Positions 17,024 through 27,200 of a stretch of 64,000 bases of DNA are shown here, in pieces. The DNA lies in assembly GCF_016907315.1 (NCBI RefSeq), contig NZ_JAFBBS010000001.1, positions 2,294,001-2,358,000 on the forward strand, in the 5' to 3' direction. The DNA is from Microbacterium esteraromaticum (lineage in GTDB: Bacteria; Actinomycetota; Actinomycetes; Actinomycetales; Microbacteriaceae). Position numbers and translations under genes: made by a program. The notes below the pieces were generated by a model that worked only from the letters and a program-made list of their open reading frames with translations, did no database searches and had not been told where the DNA came from. Each line of letters opens with the position of its first letter. The stretch's first letter is position 1.

Positions 17024-17124
17024 GCAAGAACCCTACGCGTCGTCTCTGACATCGACTCGCGGGAGCCCAGCCTGATCGTCGAGCTCCGGGTGCCGCCTGG
17101 ATGGCCTCGCCCGCAGACGGCGAA

Positions 17125-17152
17125 ACCCCGGGTCTCGGTGAGAACCCGGGGT
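17125..17152 (-). terminator. Terminator of the winged-helix regulator gene
   Basis: ACCCCGGGT and ACCCGGGGT form a 9-bp stem with a 10-base loop, 18 bases past the regulator's stop; on the minus strand a short T-run (TTTC) follows. Confidence 0.75.
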
Positions 17153-17169
17153 ATCGGCGAAGAGAGGGA

Positions 17170-17859
17170 TCAGAAGCGGTCGGGCGAGGGGGTGCCGTGT
17201 CCGTAGCGGATCGAGACGTCGGCGTGACGGTCGAAGCGGTAGCCGACGCCGCGCACCGTGCGCACGATGTCTTCGTGGCGGCCGAGCTTGGCGCGCAGGC
17301 GACGCACGTGCACGTCGATGGTGCGCTCGCCGGGGGCCTCTTCGTCAGACGATGCCTGCCACAGGGCCGAGACCAGCTCGCTGCGCTCGATCGTGCGACC
17401 CTCGCGCAGCACCAGGTACTGCAGCAGCTCGAACTCCTTGTAGGTGAACGAGGCCGACTCGCCGTCGAGCAGCACGCGCTTGCGGGAGATGTCGACGACG
17501 ACGCCCGACTCCTCGTCCTTCTCCTCCTCGACCGCGGCGTTGGCGCGGGCGATGGCGCCGGGCTCGTGCAGGGCGAGCCGCACGACGTCGAGGTCGCGGC
17601 CGCCTGCCGACTGCGGCGCGAGGGCGACGGTGGCGTGCGTCTCGGCGCCGGGGGCAAGTTCCGCCAGCGTGCGACGCAGGGCGTCGACGAGCACCGGGAG
17701 GCTGACACCGGCTGAGGCGGCCTTGATCTCGTCGATGCCGACGTAGAGGGCGAAACCGCGCGGGGAGCGGACCGAGGGGAGGTCTGCGGCGGCGTCGGCG
17801 GGGGAGATGACGCGAACGGGGGCGGTGACAGGACGCTCGAGGAGGGCGGTGTTCGACAT
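17170..17859 (-). CDS. Winged-helix transcriptional regulator without a receiver domain
   Basis: 229 residues. The C-terminal part (about 120-210) is an OmpR/PhoB-type winged helix: FTYKEFELLQYLV, RTIDVHVRRLRAKLG as recognition helix, and the wing signature TVRGVGYRF (201-209). The first 110 residues are not a phospho-acceptor receiver domain: no Asp/Lys set is visible, and the sequence FALYVGIDEIKAASAGVSLPVL resembles no domain that I recognise. No histidine kinase is adjacent. ATG 17859 follows AAGGATCC. A strong promoter sits about 260 bases upstream, giving an unusually long leader containing a small cysteine-rich reading frame. Targets unknown. Confidence 0.85.
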   Translation of the reverse strand: MSNTALLERPVTAPVRVISPADAAADLPSVRSPRGFALYVGIDEIKAASAGVSLPVLVDALRRTLAELAPGAETHATVALAPQSAGGRDLDVVRLALHEPGAIARANAAVEEEKDEESGVVVDISRKRVLLDGESASFTYKEFELLQYLVLREGRTIERSELVSALWQASSDEEAPGERTIDVHVRRLRAKLGRHEDIVRTVRGVGYRFDRHADVSIRYGHGTPSPDRF

Positions 17860-18015
17860 GATGATGGATCCTTCACGGATACGTGAGCCGAGGCTCTGGA
17901 TGCGTTGCACGAATGACCGGACGGAGCCGGTGGAGAATGAGCGCGAAGGGTGGGCGCTCAGAGACTCGTCCTCAGATCGAGGAGAATTCAGCGAGTCAGG
18001 CTGGGTGGTTGCGCC

Positions 18016-18063
18016 TTAGCAACACATTCGGCAACACGTGCCAACGCGACCGGGCATCATCAT
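18016..18063 (-). CDS. Putative cysteine-rich leader peptide
   Basis: A 15-codon frame within the regulator's leader reads MMMPGRVGTCCRMCC and stops at TAA (18018-18016). Four of the last seven codons are Cys. Cys-rich leader peptides that sense cysteine supply are known in actinobacteria upstream of sulfur genes; a role here is inference. An AGGAGG lies 17 bases before the first ATG, farther than ideal, and only a weak CGGGA is close. Confidence 0.35.
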   Translation of the reverse strand: MMMPGRVGTCCRMCC

Positions 18064-18124
18064 CCCGGCAGTCCCGTTCGCCTCCTGGGCGGACAGAGGG
18101 CTTGCGTTGGTGGTCATGGGGGTG

Positions 18125-18154
18125 ATTATTTCCCACCATGACCCGCCATGTCAA
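18125..18154 (-). promoter_or_regulatory. Sigma-70 promoter upstream of the winged-helix regulator
   Basis: Minus strand: TTGACA (18149-18154), 18-base spacer, AATAAT (18125-18130). It is the best hexamer pair in the window; predicted start about 18118. Confidence 0.75.
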
Positions 18155-18197
18155 AACGTGACAATCCAGCGGATGAAACACGACGTAACGTTGTGGG

Positions 18198-18515
18198 GTG
18201 AGTTCAACCGCCGATGCCTCCGATTTCGTGTTCCAGGATGAGAAGGATGCCTCGCGCTACACCCTCACGCGCGGGGGAGAGCTGCTCAGCGTGCTCGACT
18301 ACCGCGACGACGGCAGTGCCGTAGCGATGACCAGGGCGTACACGATCCCCATCCATCGAGGCCGGGGATACGCGGCGCTCGTCACCGAGCATGCCGTCTC
18401 CGACGTCGAAGCGCGCGGTGACCGCCGGATCGTCCCGGTGTGCTGGTATGTCGCCGACTGGTTCGACGCGCATTCCGACAAGCGCCACCTGCTGCGTCGC
18501 GGTGCCGATTCCTGA
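18198..18515 (+). CDS. Small GNAT-type N-acetyltransferase (YidJ/Acetyltransf_CG-like)
   Basis: 105 residues from GTG 18198. Short GCN5-related fold: beta strands with YTLTRGGELLSVLDYR, the acetyl-CoA loop IHRGRGYAALVTEHAVSD (R/Q-x-x-G-x-G/A variant), and the C-terminal IVPVCWYVADWFDAH motif typical of this single-domain family. Substrate unknown. It is divergent from the regulator gene across 338 bases. Confidence 0.8.
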   Translation: MSSTADASDFVFQDEKDASRYTLTRGGELLSVLDYRDDGSAVAMTRAYTIPIHRGRGYAALVTEHAVSDVEARGDRRIVPVCWYVADWFDAHSDKRHLLRRGADS

Positions 18516-18580
18516 GCCGGAGGCGGCTGAGCGCGGCACGCCTCGGACACGATGTCGGTGGTCGTCCTTACCGTTGAGGC

Positions 18581-19738
18581 ATGCGCATCCTGCACACCTC
18601 CGACTGGCATATCGGCCGCACCTTCCACGGGCACTCCACGCTCGCGGCGCTGGCCGACGTGCTCGACGCGCTGGTCGCGCAGGTCCGCGAGAACGCGGTC
18701 GACGTGGTGATCGTCGCGGGCGACGTGTTCGACTCCGCCACCCCAGCGGCCTCCGCATACACGCTGCTCGACGATGCGCTGCTGGCGCTGCACGAGACCG
18801 GCGCCACGGTCGTCATGACCAGCGGCAACCACGACTCCGCCGCGCGGCTCGGCTTCCACTCGCGGCTGCTGCGCGACGGCATCCACGTGCTGACCGACCC
18901 GCTCGCGATCGCCACGCCGATCACCTTGCACGACGAGCACGGGCCGGTGCACTTCTTCGGCATCCCCTACCTCGAGCCGGCCATCGTCCGCCATCACTGG
19001 GCAGATGCCGAGTCCGCGCTGCGCTCGCAGGCGCAGGTGATGACTCATGCGATGGGTCTCGTGCGCGAGGGCGTAGCGGCGCACGGGGGGCGCTCGGTCG
19101 CGGTCGCGCACTGCTTCGCGGCCGGCGTCGACGTGACCGCAGGTCTCGAGCGCGAGGTGCGTCAGGGTGGCCTCGACATGGTGCCGCTGGCATCGTTCGA
19201 CGGTCCCGACTACGTCGCCCTCGGACACATCCACGGCCGTCAGCAGCTCAGCGAGCGGGTGCGCTACTCGGGCGCTCCGCTGCACTACAGCTTCGGCGAG
19301 CAGCACAAGCAGCGGGGCTCGTGGCTGGTCGACCTCGACGCCGGCGGGCTCGCAGGGGTCGAGTGGCTCGAGCTGCCTGTGCCCCGCGCACTCGTCACTC
19401 TCACCGGAACGCTCGACGAGATCCTCGCCGATGAGAACGCGGCCCATGCCGACGCGTGGGTGTGCGCGATCTACACCGACGCCGTGCCTCAGCACGAGCC
19501 GATGCGGCGGCTGCGCGAGCGGTTCCCGTTCTGCGCTCTGGTGCAGCATCAGCCCGCTGGGGCGGATGCTGCAGACGAGCGCTCCTATGCGCAGCGGCTG
19601 CGCACCGCGGTCAGCGACGTCGACCGCATCGAGGCGTTCCTCGAGCATGTACGCGGCGGGCACGGGGCGACCGATCGCGAAGCGCAGCTGATCCGCGAGG
19701 TGCTCGACGATCGCGTACGGGCCGAGGCGCTCGTCTGA
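18581..19738 (+). CDS. sbcD: Exonuclease SbcCD, subunit D (Mre11-like nuclease)
   Basis: 385 residues with the metallophosphoesterase motifs of SbcD/Mre11: SDWHIGR (Asp8, His10), AGDVFDSA, TSGNHDSAARLG and GHIHGRQ. The two-manganese nuclease subunit cuts DNA ends and hairpins together with SbcC. ATG 18581 has a TACCGT box six bases upstream, predicting a leaderless transcript. Its TGA overlaps the ATG of sbcC (TGATG), so the subunits are coupled. Confidence 0.95.
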   Translation: MRILHTSDWHIGRTFHGHSTLAALADVLDALVAQVRENAVDVVIVAGDVFDSATPAASAYTLLDDALLALHETGATVVMTSGNHDSAARLGFHSRLLRDGIHVLTDPLAIATPITLHDEHGPVHFFGIPYLEPAIVRHHWADAESALRSQAQVMTHAMGLVREGVAAHGGRSVAVAHCFAAGVDVTAGLEREVRQGGLDMVPLASFDGPDYVALGHIHGRQQLSERVRYSGAPLHYSFGEQHKQRGSWLVDLDAGGLAGVEWLELPVPRALVTLTGTLDEILADENAAHADAWVCAIYTDAVPQHEPMRRLRERFPFCALVQHQPAGADAADERSYAQRLRTAVSDVDRIEAFLEHVRGGHGATDREAQLIREVLDDRVRAEALV

Positions 19739-22725
19739 TGCAGCTGCATCGCCTCGAGATCGAGGGGTTCGGTCCTTTCCGCACCCGACAGACGGTCGAT
19801 TTCGATGCGTTCGCCGATGACGGCATCTTCCTGATCGCGGGGCGCACCGGCGCCGGAAAGTCGTCGATCCTCGACGCTGTGTGCTTCGGGCTCTACGGTG
19901 GCGTGCCGCGCTACGACAGCGGAGACAAGCGACTGCGCAGCGATCACTCCGAGCCCGACGAACCCACCGAAGTCGTGGTCGAGTTCAGCACGGCCGGCGG
20001 GCGATACCGCGTGACACGGGCACCCGCGTACGAACGCCCGGCCAAGCGCGGCGGCGGCTTGACCACTCAGGCGGCGTCCGCGCTGCTGCAGCAGCTCGTC
20101 GACGGCGAGTGGATCGGGCTGGCGGCTCGCGCCGTCGATGTCGCCAACGAGCTGAACGACATCCTGCAGCTCACGCAAGAGCAGTTCCTGCAGGTGATCC
20201 TGCTCGCGCAGAACCGATTCGCCGACTTCCTGCTCGCCGACAGCCGCGAACGCCAGGCCCTGCTGCGGCGCCTCTTCGGCACCGAGCGCTTCTCCGACTA
20301 CCAGGCGCGATTCGACGAGCGTCGGCGCGCGGCCGAGCAGGCGCTCGGCGGCAGTCGTGCGACGGTGGCCGCCCGGCTAGACGAGGCCGAGCGTATCGTC
20401 ACGGAGGCAGAGCTGTGGGGCGACGACGCCGATTCCGCGCCCGCGACGACGGACGCCCGGATCGATGTGCTCCGCCGCGCCATCGCTCGCGCCGACTACC
20501 GCGTCGAGCGCTTCGGTACCGAACGCGATGTGGCAGAGAAGACGCTCACGCTCGCGGATTCGGCGCTCGCCGATCTCAGAGAGCAGCGGCACGCGCAGTC
20601 CGATCGCGATCGGGCACGCGTCGCCCTGGCAGCACTGGAGGCGCAGACGGCCGAGATCGCGGATGCCACAGCGCGGCGGGACCGCGCGCGTGTGGCCGAA
20701 TCGCTGCGCACGCTCATCGCCGCCGCCTCCCGAGCATCCGCAGCGCGGGTCATCGCCGCCGAGGCCGAGGAATCCGCCCTCGCCGCGTTCTCGATCGCAG
20801 AGGCGACCGGCGACGGCCGTGCGGCTGCGTACCGCGAGTTCGCGTCCGAGCGCACGCGCGAGAGCGGAGCATGGCAGCAGGCCGCCGAGCTGGAAGCCAG
20901 CGCCGCGACGCGCGCCGCCGAGCTGGCCACCGCGCAGGCGGCAGTGGCGCAGGCATCCGGGACCCTCGCCGCGCTCGATGCAGAGCGAGAGGCGCTGCCC
21001 GCCACCATCGCCGAGCTCACCGCTGAGCGCGACGTGGCGCGGCGGGAGGGTGACCGGGCCGACACCGCCGCAGATGTCGTCGCGCTCGCCGAGCGACAGC
21101 ACGCCGCCTCTCGAGAGGTCGAACGGCTCACCGCCGCGGTGGCCTCAGCGGCATCCGCCGAGTCCCACGCGTCCGACGCGCACGCACGAGCGCAGACCGT
21201 GCTGTCGCAGCTGCGCCGGCGCCGCCTCGACGGCTACGCCGGTGAGCTCGCGACCTCCCTCGTCGACGGTCAGCCGTGCGCGGTGTGCGGCGCGACCGAG
21301 CACCCGGCGCCGGCCGAGCACGCCGACCCCGTTTCCGCTGACGACATCGAGTCTGCCGAGGCTGCGCGGGACGCGGCCGCCGTCGCCGAGCGGAAGGCGT
21401 CGCGCGCCCTTGCAGAGCTCACCGCCGAGCACGCTGCCGCACTCGAGCGATCGGCCGGGCTCAGCGTCGAGGAGGCCGGCGAGAATCTCTCTCAGGCCGT
21501 GGTCGCTCGCGACGCCGCTCGGCAGGCGGCGCTCCGAGCCGAGCAGCTCGGAGCCCGACTCGACGATCTGCAGCGCGACCTCGGCGATCTCGAGCAGCGC
21601 CGCGCCACAGCGTCCGAAATCCTCGGCGGGGCGCGCACCGCGCTCTCGCTGATCGAGCAGCGCATCGCCGATTCCGACGCAGCCGTGGCGGCAGCCCGCG
21701 GCGAGCACGACAGCGTCGCCGACCGCCTTGCCGAAGCGCAGCGCGACATCGCTCTCGCGACGGCGGCAGCCGACGCGATCGACGCGCACGCGGCTGCGAT
21801 CGAGCGCGAAGGGAACGCGAACGACGAGCTCGCGGCGGCCGTCGCCGGGTCGGTCTTCGACGAGGTCGCCGAGGTCGAGCAGGCGCTGCTCAGCGCCGCC
21901 GAGGTCGCTGCGCTCGACGATCGCATCACCGCGCACGCGGTCGAGATCAAGAAAGAGCGCGCCCTGCTGCTCGACCTCGAGATGCGCATGCTGCCAGATG
22001 AGCCGCTCGACCTCGAGCCGGCCGAGCATGCCGCGCAGCAGGCGCGGGCCGCGTGGCAGACCGCCGTCGACGCCGACAGCCAGGCCCGCAGCGTGCAGAA
22101 GAGCCTCACCGCGACCGTCGACTCGGCTGCTCGCGAGCACGCCGCATCCGCCGAAGCGGCGCGCGAGTTCGAGGTGCTGCGCTCGCTCGCCGACACGCTC
22201 GCCGGTCGCTCGGAGAATACGCACCGGATGACCCTCGAGACCTTCGTGCTCGCCGCCGAGCTCGAAGAGATCGTCGCGGCGGCCAACGTGCGCCTGCACG
22301 ACATGTCTGACGGCCGCTATCAGCTGCGCCACTCCGACGCGCTCGCGGCTCGAGGCGCGGCATCGGGCCTCGGCATCGTCGTCTTCGACGCCTTCACCGG
22401 CCAGACCCGGCCGGCGAAGTCGCTCTCGGGCGGCGAGACGTTCCTGTCGTCGCTCGCGCTCGCCCTCGGCCTCGCCGAGGTGGTCACGGCGCGCGCCGGG
22501 GGCATCCGGCTCGACACGCTCTTCATCGACGAGGGATTCGGATCACTCGACGCCGACACGCTCGATACCGCGATGCGCACCCTCGACGAGCTGCGTCAGG
22601 GGGGTCGCACGGTCGGCGTGATCAGCCACGTCGAGGCGATGCAGGAGCAGATCCCCGCTCAGCTGACGGTGCGCACGCTGCCAGACGGTCACAGCGTCAT
22701 CGACGCTCCACCCGGCGCGAGCTGA
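19738..22725 (+). CDS. sbcC: Exonuclease SbcCD, subunit C (Rad50-like ATPase)
   Basis: 995 residues. Walker A is [10 protein letters not shown] near residues 33-42; a long Ala/Glu/Arg-rich coiled coil runs through the middle; the zinc hook CAVC lies near residue 514; the second coil follows; then the signature [16 protein letters not shown] (near 894) and Walker [15 protein letters not shown]. It dimerises through the hook and drives the SbcD nuclease at hairpins and protein-blocked ends. Starts at the ATG overlapping the sbcD stop. Ends two bases from a convergent nucleosidase gene. Confidence 0.95.
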   Translation: MQLHRLEIEGFGPFRTRQTVDFDAFADDGIFLIAGRTGAGKSSILDAVCFGLYGGVPRYDSGDKRLRSDHSEPDEPTEVVVEFSTAGGRYRVTRAPAYERPAKRGGGLTTQAASALLQQLVDGEWIGLAARAVDVANELNDILQLTQEQFLQVILLAQNRFADFLLADSRERQALLRRLFGTERFSDYQARFDERRRAAEQALGGSRATVAARLDEAERIVTEAELWGDDADSAPATTDARIDVLRRAIARADYRVERFGTERDVAEKTLTLADSALADLREQRHAQSDRDRARVALAALEAQTAEIADATARRDRARVAESLRTLIAAASRASAARVIAAEAEESALAAFSIAEATGDGRAAAYREFASERTRESGAWQQAAELEASAATRAAELATAQAAVAQASGTLAALDAEREALPATIAELTAERDVARREGDRADTAADVVALAERQHAASREVERLTAAVASAASAESHASDAHARAQTVLSQLRRRRLDGYAGELATSLVDGQPCAVCGATEHPAPAEHADPVSADDIESAEAARDAAAVAERKASRALAELTAEHAAALERSAGLSVEEAGENLSQAVVARDAARQAALRAEQLGARLDDLQRDLGDLEQRRATASEILGGARTALSLIEQRIADSDAAVAAARGEHDSVADRLAEAQRDIALATAAADAIDAHAAAIEREGNANDELAAAVAGSVFDEVAEVEQALLSAAEVAALDDRITAHAVEIKKERALLLDLEMRMLPDEPLDLEPAEHAAQQARAAWQTAVDADSQARSVQKSLTATVDSAAREHAASAEAAREFEVLRSLADTLAGRSENTHRMTLETFVLAAELEEIVAAANVRLHDMSDGRYQLRHSDALAARGAASGLGIVVFDAFTGQTRPAKSLSGGETFLSSLALALGLAEVVTARAGGIRLDTLFIDEGFGSLDADTLDTAMRTLDELRQGGRTVGVISHVEAMQEQIPAQLTVRTLPDGHSVIDAPPGAS

Positions 22726-22726
22726 C

Positions 22727-23293
22727 TCAGACCGCGTACTCCCGCTGCATGTGCTCCCACAGCTGGGCGCTGCACGCGGCGACGACGTCGTCCCACACCT
22801 GGGTCGCCCCGTCCTGCGCGCGGTCCGAGACCACACGCATCACGCGGATCGGCACCTCGAACTTCTGCGCGACCCAGATGAACGAGAAGGTCTCCATGTC
22901 GACCAGCACTCCGCCGAGATCGCGGATGCGCGCCACCGCGTCGGCATCGTCGACGAAGATGTCGCCGGTCGCGATGGTCACGCCGTCGCGCCCCGTCTCG
23001 ACGCGCGACGGCAGCGACACGTGCTGTCCGATCACGCCGTCGAGGTCCTGCACGTCATGCTGGATCGCTGCGCTCACGTCGTAGATGCCCGACTCGACCG
23101 AGTCGTCGACGGCGCCGGCCGTGCCCACCACGACGATCTCGTCGTAGCGCTTCGCGTCGAGCGCCCGGGTCAGGCCGTAGGCGGCCATCAGCTTGCCGGG
23201 GCCGGTGACCAGCCGGTCGAAGCCGGGGAGCTCTGCGGGAAAGGCCTGAAGTTCGGATGCCAGGGCGGCGACGAGAAGTCTCACGTGCTCCAT
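22727..23293 (-). CDS. Nucleosidase (5'-methylthioadenosine/S-adenosylhomocysteine nucleosidase-like)
   Basis: 188 residues, shorter than typical MTAN (about 230). The PNP/UDP phosphorylase fold is indicated by [21 protein letters not shown] and [27 protein letters not shown], the last holding the conserved Met-Glu pair and catalytic Asp region. Likely hydrolyses a purine nucleoside thioether or related nucleoside. ATG 23293 follows GAGAGGATGG; a longer frame upstream belongs to the antisense of nadE. It diverges from nadE. Confidence 0.85.
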   Translation of the reverse strand: MEHVRLLVAALASELQAFPAELPGFDRLVTGPGKLMAAYGLTRALDAKRYDEIVVVGTAGAVDDSVESGIYDVSAAIQHDVQDLDGVIGQHVSLPSRVETGRDGVTIATGDIFVDDADAVARIRDLGGVLVDMETFSFIWVAQKFEVPIRVMRVVSDRAQDGATQVWDDVVAACSAQLWEHMQREYAV

Positions 23294-23335
23294 CCTCTCA
23301 GGTGGGGGAGACTGGTACCCGACGAAGGAGGCGCC

Positions 23336-24154
23336 ATGAGCATGCAGCAGCAGATCATCCACGACCTCGGCGTGAAGCCCGAGATCGACCCCGCGGCCGA
23401 GAACGAGAAGAGGATCGGATTTCTCGTCGACTACCTGCGCGCGACTGGCGCGAGGGGTCTGGTGCTCGGCATCTCGGGCGGGCAGGACTCGACCCTCGCC
23501 GGCCGTCTCGCGCAGCTCGCCGTCGAGCGCGTGCGAGCCGAGGGCGGCGAGGCCACGTTCCTGGCGGTGCGGCTGCCGTTCCGCGTACAGGCGGATGCCG
23601 CTGACGCCGAGTCGGCGATCGACTTCGTCGCGGCCGACCGCTCGGTGACGATCAACATCCAGAACGGCGTCGACGGTATCGAGCGCGACCTCGAGGAGGG
23701 GCTCGGCGAGAGCATCACCGACTTCAACCGCGGCAACATCAAGGCGCGACTGCGGATGGTCGTGCAGTACGCGCTCGGCGGCCACGACGGTCTGCTCGTG
23801 ATCGGCACGGATCACGCGGCAGAGGCAGTGACCGGCTTCTACACGAAGTTCGGCGACGGCGCTGCCGATCTGCTGCCGCTCTCAGGGCTCAACAAGCGGC
23901 AGGGACGCGCGATGCTCAAGCAGCTCGGGGCCCCGGAGCATCTGTACATGAAGGTGCCCACAGCCGACCTGCTCGACGGCGTACCAGGCCGGCCGGACGA
24001 GGACGAGCTGGGACTGACCTACGAGCAGATCGACGACTACCTCGAGGGCAAGGAGATCGCGGCCGAGGCCGCGGCGATCATCGAGCAGAAGTATCAGGCA
24101 TCCCGTCACAAGAGGCACCTGCCGGTCACCCCCGCCGACGACTGGTGGCGCTGA
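23336..24154 (+). CDS. nadE: NH3-dependent NAD+ synthetase
   Basis: 272 residues, the length of the single-domain ammonia-dependent enzyme (no glutaminase domain). The ATP pyrophosphatase loop SGGQDST is at about 48-54; [16 protein letters not shown] and [19 protein letters not shown] are hallmark NadE motifs. Catalyses the last step of NAD synthesis from deamido-NAD. The ATG follows GAAGGAGG. Monocistronic as far as can be seen. Confidence 0.96.
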   Translation: MSMQQQIIHDLGVKPEIDPAAENEKRIGFLVDYLRATGARGLVLGISGGQDSTLAGRLAQLAVERVRAEGGEATFLAVRLPFRVQADAADAESAIDFVAADRSVTINIQNGVDGIERDLEEGLGESITDFNRGNIKARLRMVVQYALGGHDGLLVIGTDHAAEAVTGFYTKFGDGAADLLPLSGLNKRQGRAMLKQLGAPEHLYMKVPTADLLDGVPGRPDEDELGLTYEQIDDYLEGKEIAAEAAAIIEQKYQASRHKRHLPVTPADDWWR

Positions 24155-24220
24155 CACCCGCGCGACCGGTGATGTCCGAGCCTGCGGATAGTGTCGAAGC
24201 AGGCCGAGGAGAGGGGCATC

Positions 24221-27200
24221 GTGCGGGTCATCGCAGCGGAGAACCGGGTCGTCTGGAGTGCCAGCGATCTGAAGCTGGCGGCTGAGTGCGAGTTCGCGTG
24301 GGCTCGTGCCCTCGACGCCAAGCTCGGCCGGGTTCCCGCCGTCGAAGAGCCTGAGGATGCGACTCTCGAGCGCGCCGCCCGGCTCGGCGACCGGCACGAA
24401 GAGAAGGTGCTCGAGCGGTACGTCCGCGAACTGGGCGAATCGGTCGACGGCGGACCGGGCGTCGTCGTGCTTCCCAAGGTGTCGTCGGCGGATGCTGCTG
24501 AGCTGGCCGCCACGGTCGACGCCACCGAACGGGCGCTGCGCTCGGGGGCGTCGCTCGTGTTCCAGGCGGCGTTCTCGACTCCGGAGTTCGTGGGCTTCGC
24601 CGACTTCATCGCGCGCGACGAGCCCCTGCCGGGCGAGAGCAGCGGGCGCTGGCGGGTGCAGGACTCGAAGCTCGCCCGCACGGCCCGGGCGACTGCGCTC
24701 ATGCAGCTCGGGGCATACGTCGACCAGCTCGATCGTCTGGGCATTCCGCGCTCAGACGAGGTCGATCTGATCCTCGGCGACGGCACGATCAGCACGCACC
24801 GTGTCGACGACCTGCTTCCCCTGTTCCATGTTCGTCGCTCCCGGCTGCGCGCGCTCATCGCCGATCGTCGGCTGGGGGACGGAGCGGCGGGTGAGCCGCT
24901 CGCCTGGGGCGACGATCGCGGCGACCTGCAGGTCACGGCGTGCGGGCGCTGCGCGACCTGCGAAGAGCAGGTGCTGGCGCACCGCGATCTGCTGATGGTC
25001 GCCCGCATGCGGCCGGTGCAGCGACAGCGACTGCGCGCCGCCGGCATCCATTCGATCGATGATCTCGCGGTCGCCGCTGCGGCTCCTGAGGGGATGAACG
25101 CCGACACCTTCACGGCGCTGCGCGCGCAGGCCCGGCTGCAAGCAGGGGTGGCGACCGATCCAGCCGCCGTGCCGCCGTACGAGCTGGTCTCGGCCAATGC
25201 GATCGGCCTGATGCCGCGCCCCAGCCGGGGCGACCTGTTCTTCGACTTCGAGGGCGACCCGCTGTACACCGAGGCCGTGGCTCCGGGCGAGAGCCCGCGA
25301 TGGGGCATCGACTACCTGTTCGGATGGATCGACAACGCCGAGCAGTACTCGGCGCTGTGGGCGCACACCTTCGCAGATGAGAAGCAGGCGCTGCTCGACT
25401 TCCTCGCGTTCGTGAAGCTGCGCCGGCAGACCCACCCCGACATGCACATCTACCACTACGCGCCCTACGAGACCTCGCACCTGTCGGCCATGGCCGCCAG
25501 GCACGGGGTGGGCGAGGCAGAGGTCGACCGCCTGCTGCGCGAGGGAGTGTTCGTCGACCTGTACCCGATCGTGCTGCGGTCGGTGCGCATCGGGTCGCGT
25601 TCGTACTCGATCAAGAAGCTCGAGCCGCTCTACATGGGTGCGGAAGTGCGCACCAGCGATGTGCAGAAGGGCGACGACTCGATCGTGCAGTACGTGCAGG
25701 CGCGCGAGCTGCAGGCATCGGGAAACGATGCCGAGGCGCAGAGCATCCTCGACGACCTCGCCGACTACAACCGGTACGACTGCGTGTCGACGCGTCGGCT
25801 GCGCGACTGGCTGATCGGTCTCGCGCGAGAGGCCGGCGTGGTTCCGGCGCCGCCGGACGACCCTGAGACCCGGGCGTACGAGCCCTCGCCGCTCTCCCTC
25901 GCCCTGCAGGCCGAGGCGCAGAGCGCCGGCGACGAGTCGAGCGCCGCGTCGTACAGGGTGGCCGCTGCAGCGATCGACTATCACCCGCGTGAGGCGAAGA
26001 GCTTCTGGCAGGGGCACTTCCAGCGACTGCGCGAGCCGGTCTCGATCTGGGAGTCGACTCGCGACGTGCTGCGAGTCGACGCCGGTGCCAGCCGGGTCGA
26101 TGCCGATTGGGCGGTCGATGAGGGCCGCCGGGCGCAGACGCGTCTCGTGCGATTGCGCGGCGAGGTCGCGCCGGGCAGCACGCTCGGGGTGGGCAGTAGG
26201 CCGTTCGCGCTGTACGGGGTGCCGACGCCGTTCGACATCCCGGCTCCCTCCCGGGTGATCCACGTGCCGCACGAGGTCGAGATCGTCGAGGTGCTCGATG
26301 ACGGGTACATCGTGCGCGAGCGTACCGTGCAGGGGCAGGTCTGGGACGAGATGCCTGTCGCCCTCGCCCCGGCGGCTCCGCCGAATGTGCTCTCGCAGCA
26401 GGGGGCGATCGAAGAATGGGCGGCGTCGCTTCACCACGCGGCGCCGGTCTTTCCCGACGATGCGGCCACCGACATCCTGCGTCGCATCCCGCCGCGCACC
26501 GTATCGGGCCGCCCGCTGCCCGAGGCCGGCGACAGAGGCGACACGATCGATGCGATCGTGCATGCCGTGCTCGACCTCGACGACAGCTACCTGGCCGTGC
26601 AGGGTCCTCCGGGCACGGGCAAGACATACACGGGCTCGCAGGTGATCGCCCGGCTGGTGCGCGACCATGGCTACCGCATCGGCGTCGTCGCGCAGTCGCA
26701 CGCGATCGTCGAGAATCTGCTCGAGCGCGTCGTGGCGGACGGCGTGCCGGCGGCGCAGGTCGCGAAGGCCCCCAAGGATCCGGATGCCCCCGAACCGGCG
26801 TTCACAGTGATGCGCAAAGACGGCATGGCCTCCTTCCTCGCCGAGCACGCGCACCACGGCGCCGTCGTCGGCGGCACCGCGTGGGACTACAGCAACACCC
26901 GCCGCGTCGACCGGAAGGGCCTCGACCTGCTCGTGATCGACGAGGCGGGTCAGTTCTCGCTCGCGTCCACGATCGCGGTGGCGGCGGGAGCGAAGCGCCT
27001 GCTGCTGCTCGGCGATCCCCAGCAGCTGCCGCAGGTGAGCCAGGGCACGCACCCCGAGCCCGTGAACACCTCGGCGCTCGGCTGGGTGATGGACGGCTCG
27101 TCGGTCATCGATGCGCGATACGGCTACTTCCTCGCGGAGTCGTGGCGCATGCATCCTGCCGTCGCCGCCCCCGTCTCACGGTTGTCGTACGCGAGCCGTC

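Larger units (their letters stand above)
17860..18197. other. 338-bp intergenic region: long leader of the regulator
   Basis: The stretch contains a minus-strand promoter at 18125-18154, a leader of about 260 bases toward the winged-helix gene, a 15-codon Cys-rich reading frame at 18016-18063, and a small TCCTC-GATCT-GAGGA hairpin around 17970-17985. A near-palindrome (CACNACGTNACGTNGTG, 18179-18195) overlaps the start of the plus-strand acetyltransferase gene and could be an operator. Nothing else is evident. Confidence 0.6.

Noticed and set aside
18179..18195. CAC-N-ACGT-N-ACGT-N-GTG near-palindrome as a certain operator
   Set aside because: 14 of 17 positions match, but it overlaps a start region and no regulator can be linked; noted only within the intergenic entry.
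24191..24220. GTG 24191 as start of the nuclease-helicase
   Set aside because: The codon is part of a GATAGTGT -10-like box; GTG 24221 has a GAGGAGAGG ribosome site.
24752..27154. 800-codon open frame antisense to the nuclease-helicase gene
   Set aside because: Shadow of third-position GC in the real gene; composition is His/Arg/Asp-rich with no recognisable fold.
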